15,272 nucleotides of DNA from Oscillospiraceae bacterium (GCA_902803695.1 CADCQX010000382.1:1-15272), one strand, 5' to 3'. Counted from the first letter of the stretch, positions 1 to 8,930 are shown. Notes: generated from the letters alone by a model not told the origin. Made by a program: numbers and translations.

Positions 1-1361
1 ACGGCTTCGCAAAGCTGAGGGACGGGCTTATCGCCAAAGGCTACAGCTTTCAGAGCGATTCCGACTGTGAGATACTTCTTCCCCTTTTCGAAAAATATGG
101 CGAAGAAATGTTCAAGATGCTTGACGCGGAATTTGCTCTTATCATGTATGACAAGGATACAAAAGAGGTCATCGCTGCAAGAGATCCGATCGGCATAAGA
201 CCGCTCTATTACGGTTATGACAAGGACGGATACATTGTTCTTGCAAGTGAGCCGAAAAACCTCACCGCATTCTGCGAGAAGATCCTACCGTTTCCTCCGG
301 GACATTATCTCAAGGACGGAAAGTTCGTATGCTATAACGATATAACCAAAGTAGAAAAAGTTATCGATGATGATCTTGAGACCGTATGTTCAAACATCAA
401 GGACAAGCTCATCAAAGGTGTTGAGAAAAGACTGGTTTCCGACTCTAAGGTAGGTTTCCTTCTTAGCGGCGGTCTCGACTCTTCCCTCGTATGTGCTATC
501 GCAGCTAAAAAAGCAAGTGCTCCGATAAAGACATTTGCCATCGGCATGAACGAAGATGCCATCGACCTTAAGTATGCTAAGCAGGTAGCTGACTATATCG
601 GAAGCGATCATACTGAAGTAATCATCACAAGAGACGATGTAATCAATAGTCTCGATGAAGTTATTAAGATCCTCGGAACTTATGATATTACAACTATCAG
701 AGCTTCCATGGGTATGTATCTCTTGTGTAAGAAGATCCACGAGATCTCGGATATCAGAGTACTTCTCACAGGTGAGATCTCAGATGAGATCTTCGGATAT
801 AAGTATACTGATTTTGCACCGTCACCGGAGGCTTTCCAGGAAGAGTCCGTTAAGAGAGTCCACGAACTTCATATGTATGACGTTCTCCGTGCAGACAGAT
901 GTATCTCTGTAAACTCACTCGAAGCAAGAGTACCGTTCGGTGATCTTGATTTCGTTAAGTATGTAATGGCAGTTGATCCTAAGAAAAAGGTCAACGTTTA
1001 TAACAAGGGTAAGTATCTTTTGAGACACGCTTTCGAAGGAGACTACCTCCCTCACGACATCCTCTTCAGAGAGAAAGCTGCATTCTCTGATGCAGTCGGT
1101 CACTCTATGGTCGATCATCTCAAGGAATATGCTAACGACTTCTATACGGATGAAGAATACGAAGAACTTATAAAGAAGTATGATCATTCCCGTCCGTTTA
1201 CAAAAGAGTCTCTCCTCTATAGAGAGATCTTTGAGAAGTACTACAAAGGAAACTCTGCTATGGTCGTTGATTTCTGGATGCCTAACAAGTCATGGGAAGG
1301 CTGTGATGTAAACGATCCATCTGCAAGAGTACTTAAGAACTACGGCGAGAGCGGAAAGTGA
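1..1361 (+). CDS. asnB: Asparagine synthase (glutamine-hydrolysing), 5' end cut by window edge
   Basis: Makes asparagine from aspartate, ATP and glutamine in the cytoplasm. The reading frame is open from position 3, upstream of the first visible ATG at 108, so the gene starts outside the window. About 452 residues are visible. Compared with the roughly 550-residue E. coli AsnB, some 65 or more N-terminal residues are missing, including the catalytic Cys2 of the class II glutaminase domain. The visible part begins in that domain (SDCEILLPLF, then ARDPIGIRPLYYGYD), followed by the synthetase domain with the pyrophosphate loop SGGLDSS at 465-485. Further synthetase motifs are TGEISDEIFGYKYT, SLEARVPFGDLDF and FREKAAFSDAVGHS, all in the expected order. 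The stop TGA at 1359-1361 lies 10 nt before pyrG and overlaps its ribosome binding site, so the two are probably co-transcribed. Identification as AsnB is secure; the N-terminus cannot be judged. Confidence 0.95.
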   Translation, partial: GFAKLRDGLIAKGYSFQSDSDCEILLPLFEKYGEEMFKMLDAEFALIMYDKDTKEVIAARDPIGIRPLYYGYDKDGYIVLASEPKNLTAFCEKILPFPPGHYLKDGKFVCYNDITKVEKVIDDDLETVCSNIKDKLIKGVEKRLVSDSKVGFLLSGGLDSSLVCAIAAKKASAPIKTFAIGMNEDAIDLKYAKQVADYIGSDHTEVIITRDDVINSLDEVIKILGTYDITTIRASMGMYLLCKKIHEISDIRVLLTGEISDEIFGYKYTDFAPSPEAFQEESVKRVHELHMYDVLRADRCISVNSLEARVPFGDLDFVKYVMAVDPKKKVNVYNKGKYLLRHAFEGDYLPHDILFREKAAFSDAVGHSMVDHLKEYANDFYTDEEYEELIKKYDHSRPFTKESLLYREIFEKYYKGNSAMVVDFWMPNKSWEGCDVNDPSARVLKNYGESGK

Positions 1362-1371
1362 GGAAGTTTCT

Positions 1372-2970
1372 ATGACAAAATATATTTTTGTAACAGGCGG
1401 TGTTGTTTCAGGATTAGGAAAAGGTATTACGGCAGCTTCCCTCGGACGTCTTCTCAAGTCCAGAGGTCTTAAGGTTGCTTCTCAGAAATTGGACCCGTAT
1501 ATCAATGTTGATCCGGGCACAATGAGTCCTTATCAGCACGGTGAGGTTTATGTAACCGAAGACGGTGCAGAGACAGATCTCGACTTAGGTCACTATGAGC
1601 GTTTTATCGATGAGGATCTTAACAGATATTCAAACCTTACAACAGGTAAAGTATATGAGACGGTAATCTCCAAGGAGCGCCGCGGCGAATACTTAGGAAG
1701 TACTGTTCAGACGATCCCTCATATCACAAACGAGATCAAGGAATTTATCTATAAAGTCGGTCAGACATCCAATGCAGATGTCGTTATCACAGAGATTGGC
1801 GGTACTATCGGTGATATCGAAGGACAGCCTTTTATCGAAGCTATAAGACAAGTAGGACGTGAACAGGGTCCTAATGATTCCCTTTATATTCACGTTGTCC
1901 TCGTCCCTTACCTTAAGGCTTCCGGCGAGCACAAGTCCAAGCCTGCTCAGCACTCCGTTAAGGAGCTTCAGGGAATGGGAGTATCGCCTGACATCATCGT
2001 ACTTCGTACAGACGATCCGATCGAAGACGACTCGATCTTCAAGAAGATCGCCATGTTCTGTAACGTATGTCCTGACTGCGTAATTGAGAATACAACTATG
2101 AAGTCTCTTTACGAAGCACCTTTGATGCTCGAGAAGAGTCACTTCTCAGATGTAGTTCTCAGAAAGCTCAAGATCGATGCGCCTCCGTGCGATCTTGCTT
2201 CCTGGGAGCATCTGTGTGACAAGATCAATAACTGCGATAAGACTTGCACGATAGGTCTTGTAGGTAAATACGTACAGCTTCACGATGCATATCTCTCTGT
2301 AGCAGAAGCTCTTCACCACGCAGGTTATGAGTTTGGCTGCAACGTCAAGATCGATTGGATCGATTCCGAGCACATCACCAAGGATAATGTTGATGAAGTT
2401 CTCGGAAAAGTTGATGGTATCCTCGTCCCTGGCGGTTTCGGCGACCGCGGTATCGAGGGTATGATCATCGCAGCTGAGTATGCCAGAACAAAGAACGTCC
2501 CTTACCTTGGCATCTGCCTCGGTATGCAGATAGCTGTTATTGAGTTTGCACGTAACGTGGTCGGATTTGCTGATGCGAACTCCCGTGAGTTCGACGAGGA
2601 ATCCGCTCACCGCGTTATCGACTTCATGCCGGGTCAGACGAACGACATCGACAAGGGCGGTACGCTCCGTCTCGGAAGTTACCCTTGCAGGATAATCCAT
2701 GGTTCCGTTATGGAAAAGTACTACGGAAGCGAAGTCATCAATGAGAGACATCGTCACCGCTACGAAGTCAATAACGACTTCAGAGAAGACCTCGAAAGAG
2801 CCGGTCTTACCTTAAGCGGAACAAGCCCTGACAACAAGCTCGTTGAAGCAGTGGAACTTTCCGGCCACAAGTACTATGTCGGCGTTCAGTTCCATCCTGA
2901 GTTCAAGAGCAGACCTGATAAGCCTCATCCACTTTTCATGGGTCTTATCGAAAACAGTATCAGCCAATAA
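1372..2970 (+). CDS. pyrG: CTP synthase
   Basis: Catalyses UTP + ATP + glutamine to CTP, the last step of pyrimidine nucleotide synthesis. The 532-residue length is normal for the family. The N-terminal amidoligase domain (about 1-270) opens with the P-loop GGVVSGLGKG (residues 9-18) and carries DPYINVDPGTMSP and the DLDLGHYERF segment for nucleotide and magnesium binding. The C-terminal class I glutaminase domain (about 295-530) has the nucleophile Cys382 in GICLGMQ and the His508/Glu510 pair in QFHPEF, so all catalytic residues are present. The ATG at 1372 is preceded by GAGG overlapping the asnB stop codon. With only 10 nt between the genes there is no room for the CTP-sensing leader known from Bacillus pyrG. 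Control, if any, would come from the asnB promoter outside the window. Transcription probably ends at the hairpin at 2995-3030. Confidence 0.98.
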   Translation: MTKYIFVTGGVVSGLGKGITAASLGRLLKSRGLKVASQKLDPYINVDPGTMSPYQHGEVYVTEDGAETDLDLGHYERFIDEDLNRYSNLTTGKVYETVISKERRGEYLGSTVQTIPHITNEIKEFIYKVGQTSNADVVITEIGGTIGDIEGQPFIEAIRQVGREQGPNDSLYIHVVLVPYLKASGEHKSKPAQHSVKELQGMGVSPDIIVLRTDDPIEDDSIFKKIAMFCNVCPDCVIENTTMKSLYEAPLMLEKSHFSDVVLRKLKIDAPPCDLASWEHLCDKINNCDKTCTIGLVGKYVQLHDAYLSVAEALHHAGYEFGCNVKIDWIDSEHITKDNVDEVLGKVDGILVPGGFGDRGIEGMIIAAEYARTKNVPYLGICLGMQIAVIEFARNVVGFADANSREFDEESAHRVIDFMPGQTNDIDKGGTLRLGSYPCRIIHGSVMEKYYGSEVINERHRHRYEVNNDFREDLERAGLTLSGTSPDNKLVEAVELSGHKYYVGVQFHPEFKSRPDKPHPLFMGLIENSISQ

Positions 2971-2994
2971 ACGTTATTTCACCTTCAAACTTGC

Positions 2995-3030
2995 AAAGGG
3001 AGCCCGTTTCGAAAGAAGCGGACTCCCTTT
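2995..3030 (+). terminator. Intrinsic terminator after pyrG, possibly bidirectional
   Basis: A 15-bp stem with a single C-A mismatch closes on a GAAA tetraloop: arm AAAGGGAG plus CCGTTTC pairs with GAAGCGG plus CTCCCTTT. It lies 24 nt after the pyrG stop and 21 nt from the stop of the convergent permease gene. It could therefore serve both strands. The T-run on the plus strand is short (TTT within the stem), so termination strength is uncertain, but the hairpin itself is unambiguous. Confidence 0.75.
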
Positions 3031-3051
3031 GACTATCTCGCGAGAAATTAA

Positions 3052-4224
3052 TCATCCGTTATTAACTATCTTTTCATTCTCGAAAAGTTTACCTACAACA
3101 AACACGAAAATTGTTGCAAAAAGGATATTGATAAAACAAATCGGAACAATGTATTTGATCGAATAGTTTAGTGACATTATATCCTGCATGAACTTAATGG
3201 AATTCCATACCGGAATAAAGTAATTCTTCGAACCGAACTGGTTTATCATCCTGGAGAATCCTTCTGTCGAAGATAAAAGCGAAGGGATCATAAACAGGAA
3301 CAGGAAGATAGGAGCGATAGTTGTAGCCTGCTTAACATCCTTGGAGATCGTCGATGTGATAAGAAGAAGTGATGATAAAACAAGAAGAGCCGTTACCACA
3401 CTCAGGAACAGCGCAATATAAGCAGAAACGCTATAGTTTGTAAAGTTTTCGAGACCGAAATTCTTGGCTATCTTCTTAAGAGAAAGAGCCATTCCCAGGA
3501 ACGCGGACATACTTGACAGGATCGACACGACAAGTATCGTAAATGATTTGCCTGCTGCGAGGTCTCTACGTTTGATAGGCGTAACAAGAAGCGTGTTAAG
3601 GAAGCCGTGTTCCTTATCACCCGCAATGGAGTTGGACGCCAGGTTCATGCAGACCATATAGACTGCCATGAAGACGATCGTAGGTATGATACCTCCGAGT
3701 ATCTTTCCGACTTCGGAATCAACATCCGCCAGATCATACACATTGGAATCAGTAATATTGTTTACCGTAAATATCTTTGGCTGAAGAGCATCGAAAACAT
3801 CCGCCAGGAATGTGTAAGCCACATACGAACTTGAATTCGAGGAATTGTAATAGATCTCTATATTGGAGAGATCCTTGGATCCTACTTCGGATATCTTAAA
3901 ATCCTCAGGGAAGATTACGAGTATATCAAGTTCTTTGTTCTTGATCTGCTTTTTATACTTCTCGATAGTCTTCTCATCCTGTTTAGGAGCTTCTTCCATA
4001 CCCAGCGAATCAAAGGCGACCAGGAAGTATTCCGGTGAGTCGATATAATATCCGTTCGTCTTGTCCTCTTCCGTGTCACTGTTTACCGGTTCCACAAGAG
4101 CCGAGAACAAAGAACAGTATCCGAAAACAATAATGAAAGGCAGAATGAATATCTGTATCAGCAATACTTTATCAGTAAGAAATGCGCGAAGTTCCTTCTT
4201 CGCAATAGTCATGATATCTCTCAT
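3052..4224 (-). CDS. ABC-2 type exporter permease, NatB-like
   Basis: Membrane subunit of an ABC exporter, partner of the ATPase encoded just upstream. In the 390 residues I see six likely membrane segments: about 20-42, then 175-197, 226-249, 267-292, 301-318 and 357-380. A soluble, probably extracytoplasmic loop of about 130 residues lies between the first and second. The segment after helix 2, GDKEHGFLNTLLVTPIKR, is the typical ABC-2 permease motif. The large first loop and late helix cluster match NatB-type permeases. NatAB exports sodium in Bacillus, but relatives carry other substrates, so the substrate here is not known. The start ATG overlaps the stop of the ATPase gene as ATGA (4221-4224), which implies translational coupling. 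The C-terminus is hydrophilic and ends in a short charged tail. Confidence 0.85.
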   Translation of the reverse strand: MRDIMTIAKKELRAFLTDKVLLIQIFILPFIIVFGYCSLFSALVEPVNSDTEEDKTNGYYIDSPEYFLVAFDSLGMEEAPKQDEKTIEKYKKQIKNKELDILVIFPEDFKISEVGSKDLSNIEIYYNSSNSSSYVAYTFLADVFDALQPKIFTVNNITDSNVYDLADVDSEVGKILGGIIPTIVFMAVYMVCMNLASNSIAGDKEHGFLNTLLVTPIKRRDLAAGKSFTILVVSILSSMSAFLGMALSLKKIAKNFGLENFTNYSVSAYIALFLSVVTALLVLSSLLLITSTISKDVKQATTIAPIFLFLFMIPSLLSSTEGFSRMINQFGSKNYFIPVWNSIKFMQDIMSLNYSIKYIVPICFINILFATIFVFVVGKLFENEKIVNNG

Positions 4225-4994
4225 TTCTTACCCTCCTTCATATCGACATAAATGTCGTAGAAGGCATCCTCGAGAGATTTGCCCTTCATCAGATTTTCCA
4301 ATGTATCATTAACTACGATCTTTCCGTCCATGATCATAGCTGCACGGTCACAGACTTTTTCAACGAGATCGAAAAGATGCGTTGAAATGATAACGCACTT
4401 CCCTTCCGCCTTCATATCATAGATGAAATTTCTGACCTCACGTGAAGCAATGATATCAAGGCCGTTCGTCGGCTCATCGAAAATAATGAACTTAGGATCA
4501 TGCAAAACGGAAATGACCAGAGACACCTTCTGTCTTTGTCCCTGTGAAAGCTTGGAGATTATACTGTCAGCAAATTCATTTATACCGAATTTCTCGAACA
4601 GTTCTGATTGTCTTTTGGAAGCAACATCAGCCGGGATATGATAAAGTTTCGAGAAAAAATCGAACATCTGTCTCGGCGTAGCCTTCATATCGAGTCTGAG
4701 ATCAGTCGTAAGGAAAGCAAGCTGTGAACGGACCTTCTCGGGATATTTAACGCAACTGACATCATTATAGAAAGCATCACCGCTATCAGGCTTGATCATG
4801 GTTGCAAGGACTCTCATCGTCGTTGTCTTGCCGGCTCCGTTAGGTCCTATAAGTCCGAACACTTCACCGGATCTTGCCGTAAAACTTATACCGTCGACTG
4901 CCCTTTTACGCTTGTCTGTGGTGCCAAGAGCCTTCCTCTGCTTCTCACTCATCGCGAAGGTCTTTACAACATCTTTAACCGTTAATACTTCCAT
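4221..4994 (-). CDS. ABC exporter ATP-binding protein, NatA-like
   Basis: Cytoplasmic ATPase that powers the ABC-2 permease encoded directly downstream. The 257-residue protein has Walker A GPNGAGKTT at 50-58, signature LSQGQ at 149-153, Walker B FIIFDEPT at about 169-176 and the switch histidine at 206. It therefore looks catalytically competent. The N-terminal insert rich in Lys and Arg (about 14-31, before AVDGISF) is common in this clostridial subgroup. The position of the usual Q-loop glutamine reads FLTTD, as in NatA-type ATPases that keep FLTG-like residues there. The start ATG has GGAG 10 nt upstream. A TATAAT sequence lies 33-38 nt upstream, so the pair may have its own promoter. Substrate unknown. 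Confidence 0.9.
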   Translation of the reverse strand: MEVLTVKDVVKTFAMSEKQRKALGTTDKRKRAVDGISFTARSGEVFGLIGPNGAGKTTTMRVLATMIKPDSGDAFYNDVSCVKYPEKVRSQLAFLTTDLRLDMKATPRQMFDFFSKLYHIPADVASKRQSELFEKFGINEFADSIISKLSQGQRQKVSLVISVLHDPKFIIFDEPTNGLDIIASREVRNFIYDMKAEGKCVIISTHLFDLVEKVCDRAAMIMDGKIVVNDTLENLMKGKSLEDAFYDIYVDMKEGKK

Positions 4995-5026
4995 ATGATC
5001 TGTTTCTCCATGCCAAACTAGGAGAT

Positions 5027-5032
5027 ATTATA
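5027..5032 (-). promoter_or_regulatory. Possible -10 element for the NatAB-like pair
   Basis: On the minus strand a perfect TATAAT sits in a very AT-rich gap of 58 nt between the hypothetical gene (stop at 5053) and the ATPase start at 4994. I find no convincing -35 hexamer 16-18 nt upstream. In AT-rich DNA such a match can arise by chance, so this is a weak call. Confidence 0.3.
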
Positions 5033-5052
5033 TCATATATAAAATATTTTTA

Positions 5053-5589
5053 TTACTCGAAAACACTGGGCCACTTATTCTCTGCCGCATCCAGCATAAG
5101 CCTGATCTCTGTCTCGTGCTCCTTAAGAAGTTCCTTATAGTGTTCAGCGATCTCCTGGGGTTCTTTTCTGTCGGGAATATATTCCGAATCCCCGTTAATA
5201 GGGATCTGCCAATAACCGTCCTCAGCCAAAACGGATACATACATCTGCGCAGGACCGAAGACCTGAGGCATGATCACGAGATCCACATAAGGTTCTCCGT
5301 CATAATATTGGATACCGCTCTCATTAATAGTCATGATCGGATCATATTTCGGTTTGATCTTGAGAGAGCCGGACTCAAACTTCAGATAATCAGGCATCTC
5401 CACCTTATAGTCATAGTCTTTTCCGAGATTGATCCTCTCTTTTGTCGAGCCGTCAACAGCTTCGAATTCGCAGGAACATTTCTGATACGGATACCACTTA
5501 CCGATAAAATACAGGATATTGATTCCCATAAAACCGATAACACAAATAAGCAATAGTGCAGCAAAGATCTCAAAGCCACGCTTACGCAT
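5053..5589 (-). CDS. Hypothetical membrane-anchored protein
   Basis: I do not recognise this 178-residue protein. The N-terminus MRKRG followed by a hydrophobic helix (about 7-30) predicts a signal anchor with the rest outside the membrane. The exterior part has a CSC pair at 38-40, a region with beta-strand character (about 45-140) rich in Tyr, Pro and Asp, and a charged, probably helical tail (about 140-178). The start ATG at 5589 has GGGAAGG about 7 nt upstream, which supports it as real. It follows carB on the same strand but is separated by a 149-nt gap containing a terminator hairpin. It precedes the NatAB-like genes by 58 nt. Neighbourhood could mean a link to the exporter, but nothing in the sequence proves it. 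Confidence 0.7.
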   Translation of the reverse strand: MRKRGFEIFAALLLICVIGFMGINILYFIGKWYPYQKCSCEFEAVDGSTKERINLGKDYDYKVEMPDYLKFESGSLKIKPKYDPIMTINESGIQYYDGEPYVDLVIMPQVFGPAQMYVSVLAEDGYWQIPINGDSEYIPDRKEPQEIAEHYKELLKEHETEIRLMLDAAENKWPSVFE

Positions 5590-5650
5590 AATGTTACCTT
5601 CCCTTCGTAAAAACTCAAGTTTTTCTCATCTCCAAATTGAAAGTAACACA

Positions 5651-5678
5651 ACAAAGCCGTCTATTTCAACGGCTTTGT
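5651..5678 (-). terminator. Intrinsic terminator of the carAB operon
   Basis: A perfect 10-bp inverted repeat, ACAAAGCCGT with ACGGCTTTGT, encloses an 8-nt loop. On the minus strand it is followed by a T-rich stretch (TGTGTTACTTTC). It lies about 60 nt after the carB stop and 62 nt before the next gene, which is where a carAB terminator would be expected. Confidence 0.75.
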
Positions 5679-5738
5679 AGAAAATTAAGAAGTTCTTAAT
5701 GTGTTTTTATGTATTTTGTAAGGTGTTTTCCGAAAAGA

Positions 5739-8700
5739 TCACTTCTCGTTGATCGTAGCGATACCCGGTATTGTCTCCTCGAGAACATCAAGGAGGATCT
5801 TTACCGTATCAAGTGACGTGAAGATCGTAACACCGTTTTGGATAGCGCATCTTCTTATCGCAACACCGTCTTCAAAGTGTACGCCTGAAAGGATCGCACG
5901 GGTGTTGATGATATAGCTTACATATCCTGCACGGATGGAGTCGAGGATCTCTTCACTGCCTTCACTGAGCTTACCTCTTACACGAGTTCTGATACCGTGT
6001 TTCTTAAGGAAGTTCGCAGTACCGATAGTAGCTTCGATATTGAATCCCAGTTCGTAGAATCTTCTGATCAGAGGAAGAGCTTCTTCCTTATCCTCATCTG
6101 CCAAGGTAACGATAACGGTTCCATAGTCTTTCATCTTGATGCCGGAAGCCTGCAAAGCCTTATAGAAAGCTCTGTTAAGCCTTGTATCATAACCGATTGC
6201 CTCACCTGTTGATTTCATCTCAGGTGACAGATAAGAATCCATTCCGTCGAGTTTCTGGAATGAGAATGCAGGAGCCTTTACATACCATCTGTTCTCTGAT
6301 TCAACAGGCTTCAGATTCGTAATACCCTGATCCTTGAGCGATTTGCCAAGCATTACTTTCGTAGCGATTGTAACGAGGTTCCTGTCAGTAGACTTGGAAA
6401 GGAACGGAACACTTCTTGATGCTCTCGGGTTAACCTCGATTACGTATACGCTGTCATCCTTATCAACGATGAACTGGATATTGAAAAGACCTACGATACC
6501 GATTCCGAGACCAAGTCTTGTAGTGTAATCGCAGATAGTCTCCTTAACCTTATCAGAGATAGAAAACGGCGGATAAACACTGGTACTGTCACCGGAGTGA
6601 ACACCGGTTCTTTCAACGAGTTCCATGATACCCGGGATGAATACTTCCTTCCCGTCACAGATAGCATCAACCTCTACTTCTTTTCCGACAAGATACTTAT
6701 CGATCAATACAGGCTTATCTTCGTCAACTTCAACGGCATTCTTGAGGTACTTAACGAGCATTGTCTCATTAGCAACGATCTCCATTGCACGGCCGCCCAA
6801 TACAAAGGAAGGACGGACGAGAACAGGGTAGCCGATCTTTTCAGCGACCTTGATACCTGTAGGGATATCAGTAACAGCCTCACCCTTAGGGTTAGGGATC
6901 TCGAGGGACTTGATAACAGCATCAAACGCATCTCTGTTCTCGGCTTTTTCGATAGCTTCTGTATCTGTACCGATTATCTTAACGCCTCTTCTTGTAAGAG
7001 AATCAGCAAGGTTTACTGCTGTCTGGCCTCCGAGCGTAGCGATTACACCCTCAGGCTTCTCGAGATTGATGATGTTCATTACATCTTCTGTTGTCAAAGG
7101 CTCAAAGTAGAGCTTATCTGCTGTTGTATAGTCAGTGGAAACAGTCTCAGGGTTATTGTTGATAACGATAGCCTCATAGCCCATCTCACGGATGGTCCTG
7201 ACCGCATGCACTGTCGAATAGTCGAACTCAACGCCCTGACCGATCCTGATAGGACCTGAACCCAAAACGATGATCTTCTTGTTGTTTGTAACGATGGACT
7301 CGTTTTCGGAAGCATATGTTGAGTAGAAATACGGAACATAGCTCTCAAACTCCGATGCACATGTATCGATCATCTTATAGATAGGAGCGATATTGTTATC
7401 GAGACGGAGCTTATATACATCATCTTCTGTAATGCCCCAGAGTTCTGCAACATAAGAATCGGAGAATCCCATTCTCTTTGCTTCGATAAGGTGTTCCATG
7501 GAGTTCTTGTTCTCTTCCATCTCTTTCTCGAAATCAACGATCTTCTTGATCTTATCGAGGAAGAACATGTCGATACCTGTGATGTCACAGATAAGCGAGA
7601 TATCAACACCGAGCCACATAAGCTGTGAGATCGCATAGATACGGTCGTCCGTTCCCTCTTTGATGTAATCGAGAAGATCTTCCACGTTCATATGCTCTGA
7701 ATCGAACTTCGTCATATGGATGTGGTTCTTGCTGTCTTCCAGAGAACGGATAGCCTTAAGAAGGCTTTCCTCAAATGTACGGCCGACGCTCATTACTTCG
7801 CCTGTTGCCTTCATCTGAGTAGAAAGCTTGTTCATAGCTGCCGGGAACTTATCGAACGGGAATCTCGGCATCTTTGTTACTACATAGTCGAGTGCAGGCT
7901 CAAAGCATGCAGGCGTATTAGCAAGCTGGATCTCGTCAAGGTTCATACCTACGGCGATCTTAGCTGATACTCTCGCGATAGGATAACCGCTGGCCTTTGA
8001 TGCAAGAGCGGAGGATCTGGATACACGAGGGTTAACTTCGATTACATAGTATTTGAATGAGTGAGGATCAAGCGCGAACTGGCAGTTACATCCTCCCTTA
8101 ACTCCGAGAGCTCTGATGATCTTCAGGGCACTGTCACGAAGCATGTGATATTCCTTATTGGTAAGTGTCTGGGAAGGAGCTACAACTATAGAGTCACCTG
8201 TGTGGATACCGACAGGATCAAGGTTCTCCATGTTACAAACCGTAATAGCCGTATCATTGGCATCACGGATCACCTCGTACTCGATCTCCTTATAACCCTT
8301 GATACTCTTCTCGATAAGAACCTGATGTACAGGTGAAAGAGCAAGAGCATTCTTCATCATTACCTTAAGTTCTTCCGGATCATTTGCAAATCCGCCGCCT
8401 GTACCACCAAGGGTAAATGCAGGTCTCAAGATTACAGGATATCCGATCTCATCTGCTGCAGCGAGAGCTTCTTCGATGCTGTATGTGATCTGAGAAGGAA
8501 CGACAGGTTCACCGATCTTCTCGCACAATTCCTTGAACAACTCACGGTCCTCTGCGCACTCGATACTCTTCGCATCAGTTCCGAGAAGTTCGATCTCGCA
8601 CTCTTCGAGAACACCCTTTTTCGCGAGCTGCATGGCAAGGTTAAGACCTGTCTGTCCGCCGATACCAGGAACGATGGCATCAGGTCTTTCAAGACGACAG

Positions 8701-8930
8701 ATGCGTGCCAGATAACGGAGTGTCAACGGTTCCATGTAAACCTTATCGGCAATGGAAGTATCTGTCATGATAGTTGCAGGGTTGGAGTTAGCGAGGATAA
8801 CCTCATATCCTTCTTCCTTGAGTGCCAGGCAGGCCTGTGTTCCTGCATAGTCGAACTCGGCAGCCTGACCGATGACTATAGGTCCCGAACCGATGACCAG
8901 AACCTTCTTTATATCAGTTCTCTTAGGCAT
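5739..8930 (-). CDS. carB: Carbamoyl-phosphate synthase large subunit
   Basis: Uses ammonia from CarA, bicarbonate and two ATP to form carbamoyl phosphate, the entry to pyrimidine and arginine synthesis. The 1063-residue length is typical. The two homologous halves are both visible. The first begins KKVLVIGSGPIVIGQAAEFD (from residue 8) and the second repeats VLGSGPIRIGQGVEFDYS near residue 557. Each carries an ATP-grasp domain with GG-rich loops (LGGTGGG; LGGRAMEI) and a VIEVNPR motif. An oligomerisation segment lies between the halves. The last 130 or so residues form the MGS-like allosteric domain (TVIVTLADEDKEEALPLIRR onward), where UMP or ornithine act in E. coli. The ATG overlaps the end of carA by 8 nt and has GAAGGAGG 9 nt upstream, so translation is coupled. 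Both active halves look intact. Confidence 0.98.
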   Translation of the reverse strand: MPKRTDIKKVLVIGSGPIVIGQAAEFDYAGTQACLALKEEGYEVILANSNPATIMTDTSIADKVYMEPLTLRYLARICRLERPDAIVPGIGGQTGLNLAMQLAKKGVLEECEIELLGTDAKSIECAEDRELFKELCEKIGEPVVPSQITYSIEEALAAADEIGYPVILRPAFTLGGTGGGFANDPEELKVMMKNALALSPVHQVLIEKSIKGYKEIEYEVIRDANDTAITVCNMENLDPVGIHTGDSIVVAPSQTLTNKEYHMLRDSALKIIRALGVKGGCNCQFALDPHSFKYYVIEVNPRVSRSSALASKASGYPIARVSAKIAVGMNLDEIQLANTPACFEPALDYVVTKMPRFPFDKFPAAMNKLSTQMKATGEVMSVGRTFEESLLKAIRSLEDSKNHIHMTKFDSEHMNVEDLLDYIKEGTDDRIYAISQLMWLGVDISLICDITGIDMFFLDKIKKIVDFEKEMEENKNSMEHLIEAKRMGFSDSYVAELWGITEDDVYKLRLDNNIAPIYKMIDTCASEFESYVPYFYSTYASENESIVTNNKKIIVLGSGPIRIGQGVEFDYSTVHAVRTIREMGYEAIVINNNPETVSTDYTTADKLYFEPLTTEDVMNIINLEKPEGVIATLGGQTAVNLADSLTRRGVKIIGTDTEAIEKAENRDAFDAVIKSLEIPNPKGEAVTDIPTGIKVAEKIGYPVLVRPSFVLGGRAMEIVANETMLVKYLKNAVEVDEDKPVLIDKYLVGKEVEVDAICDGKEVFIPGIMELVERTGVHSGDSTSVYPPFSISDKVKETICDYTTRLGLGIGIVGLFNIQFIVDKDDSVYVIEVNPRASRSVPFLSKSTDRNLVTIATKVMLGKSLKDQGITNLKPVESENRWYVKAPAFSFQKLDGMDSYLSPEMKSTGEAIGYDTRLNRAFYKALQASGIKMKDYGTVIVTLADEDKEEALPLIRRFYELGFNIEATIGTANFLKKHGIRTRVRGKLSEGSEEILDSIRAGYVSYIINTRAILSGVHFEDGVAIRRCAIQNGVTIFTSLDTVKILLDVLEETIPGIATINEK

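Noticed and set aside
745..800. AsnB motif reads GEISDE where E. coli has GEGSDE.
   Set aside because: From memory this form, followed by FGYKYTDFAP, is common in Clostridia and Bacteroidetes AsnB, so it is a subfamily feature and not a defect.
1693..2757. Two long antisense open frames within pyrG (149 and 203 codons).
   Set aside because: They mirror the conserved CTP synthase coding sequence and show no recognisable protein features.
3036..3045. Perfect 10-bp palindrome TCTCGCGAGA after the pyrG terminator.
   Set aside because: Short, has no loop, and sits between convergent genes with no promoter nearby; likely incidental.
4690..4730. NatA-like ATPase lacks the expected Q-loop glutamine (FLTTD).
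   Set aside because: NatA-type ATPases commonly carry FLTG-like residues at this place, so it is probably normal for the family.
5013..5050. AT-rich imperfect inverted repeat after the hypothetical gene considered as a terminator.
   Set aside because: Arms are AT only and do not pair cleanly, with no following T-tract on the minus strand; it better fits promoter-like AT-rich DNA.
6597..7259. Long open frame of 220 codons antisense to carB.
   Set aside because: It lies entirely inside the conserved carB coding sequence, has no family features and shares the antisense frame pattern of several neighbours; a coding shadow.
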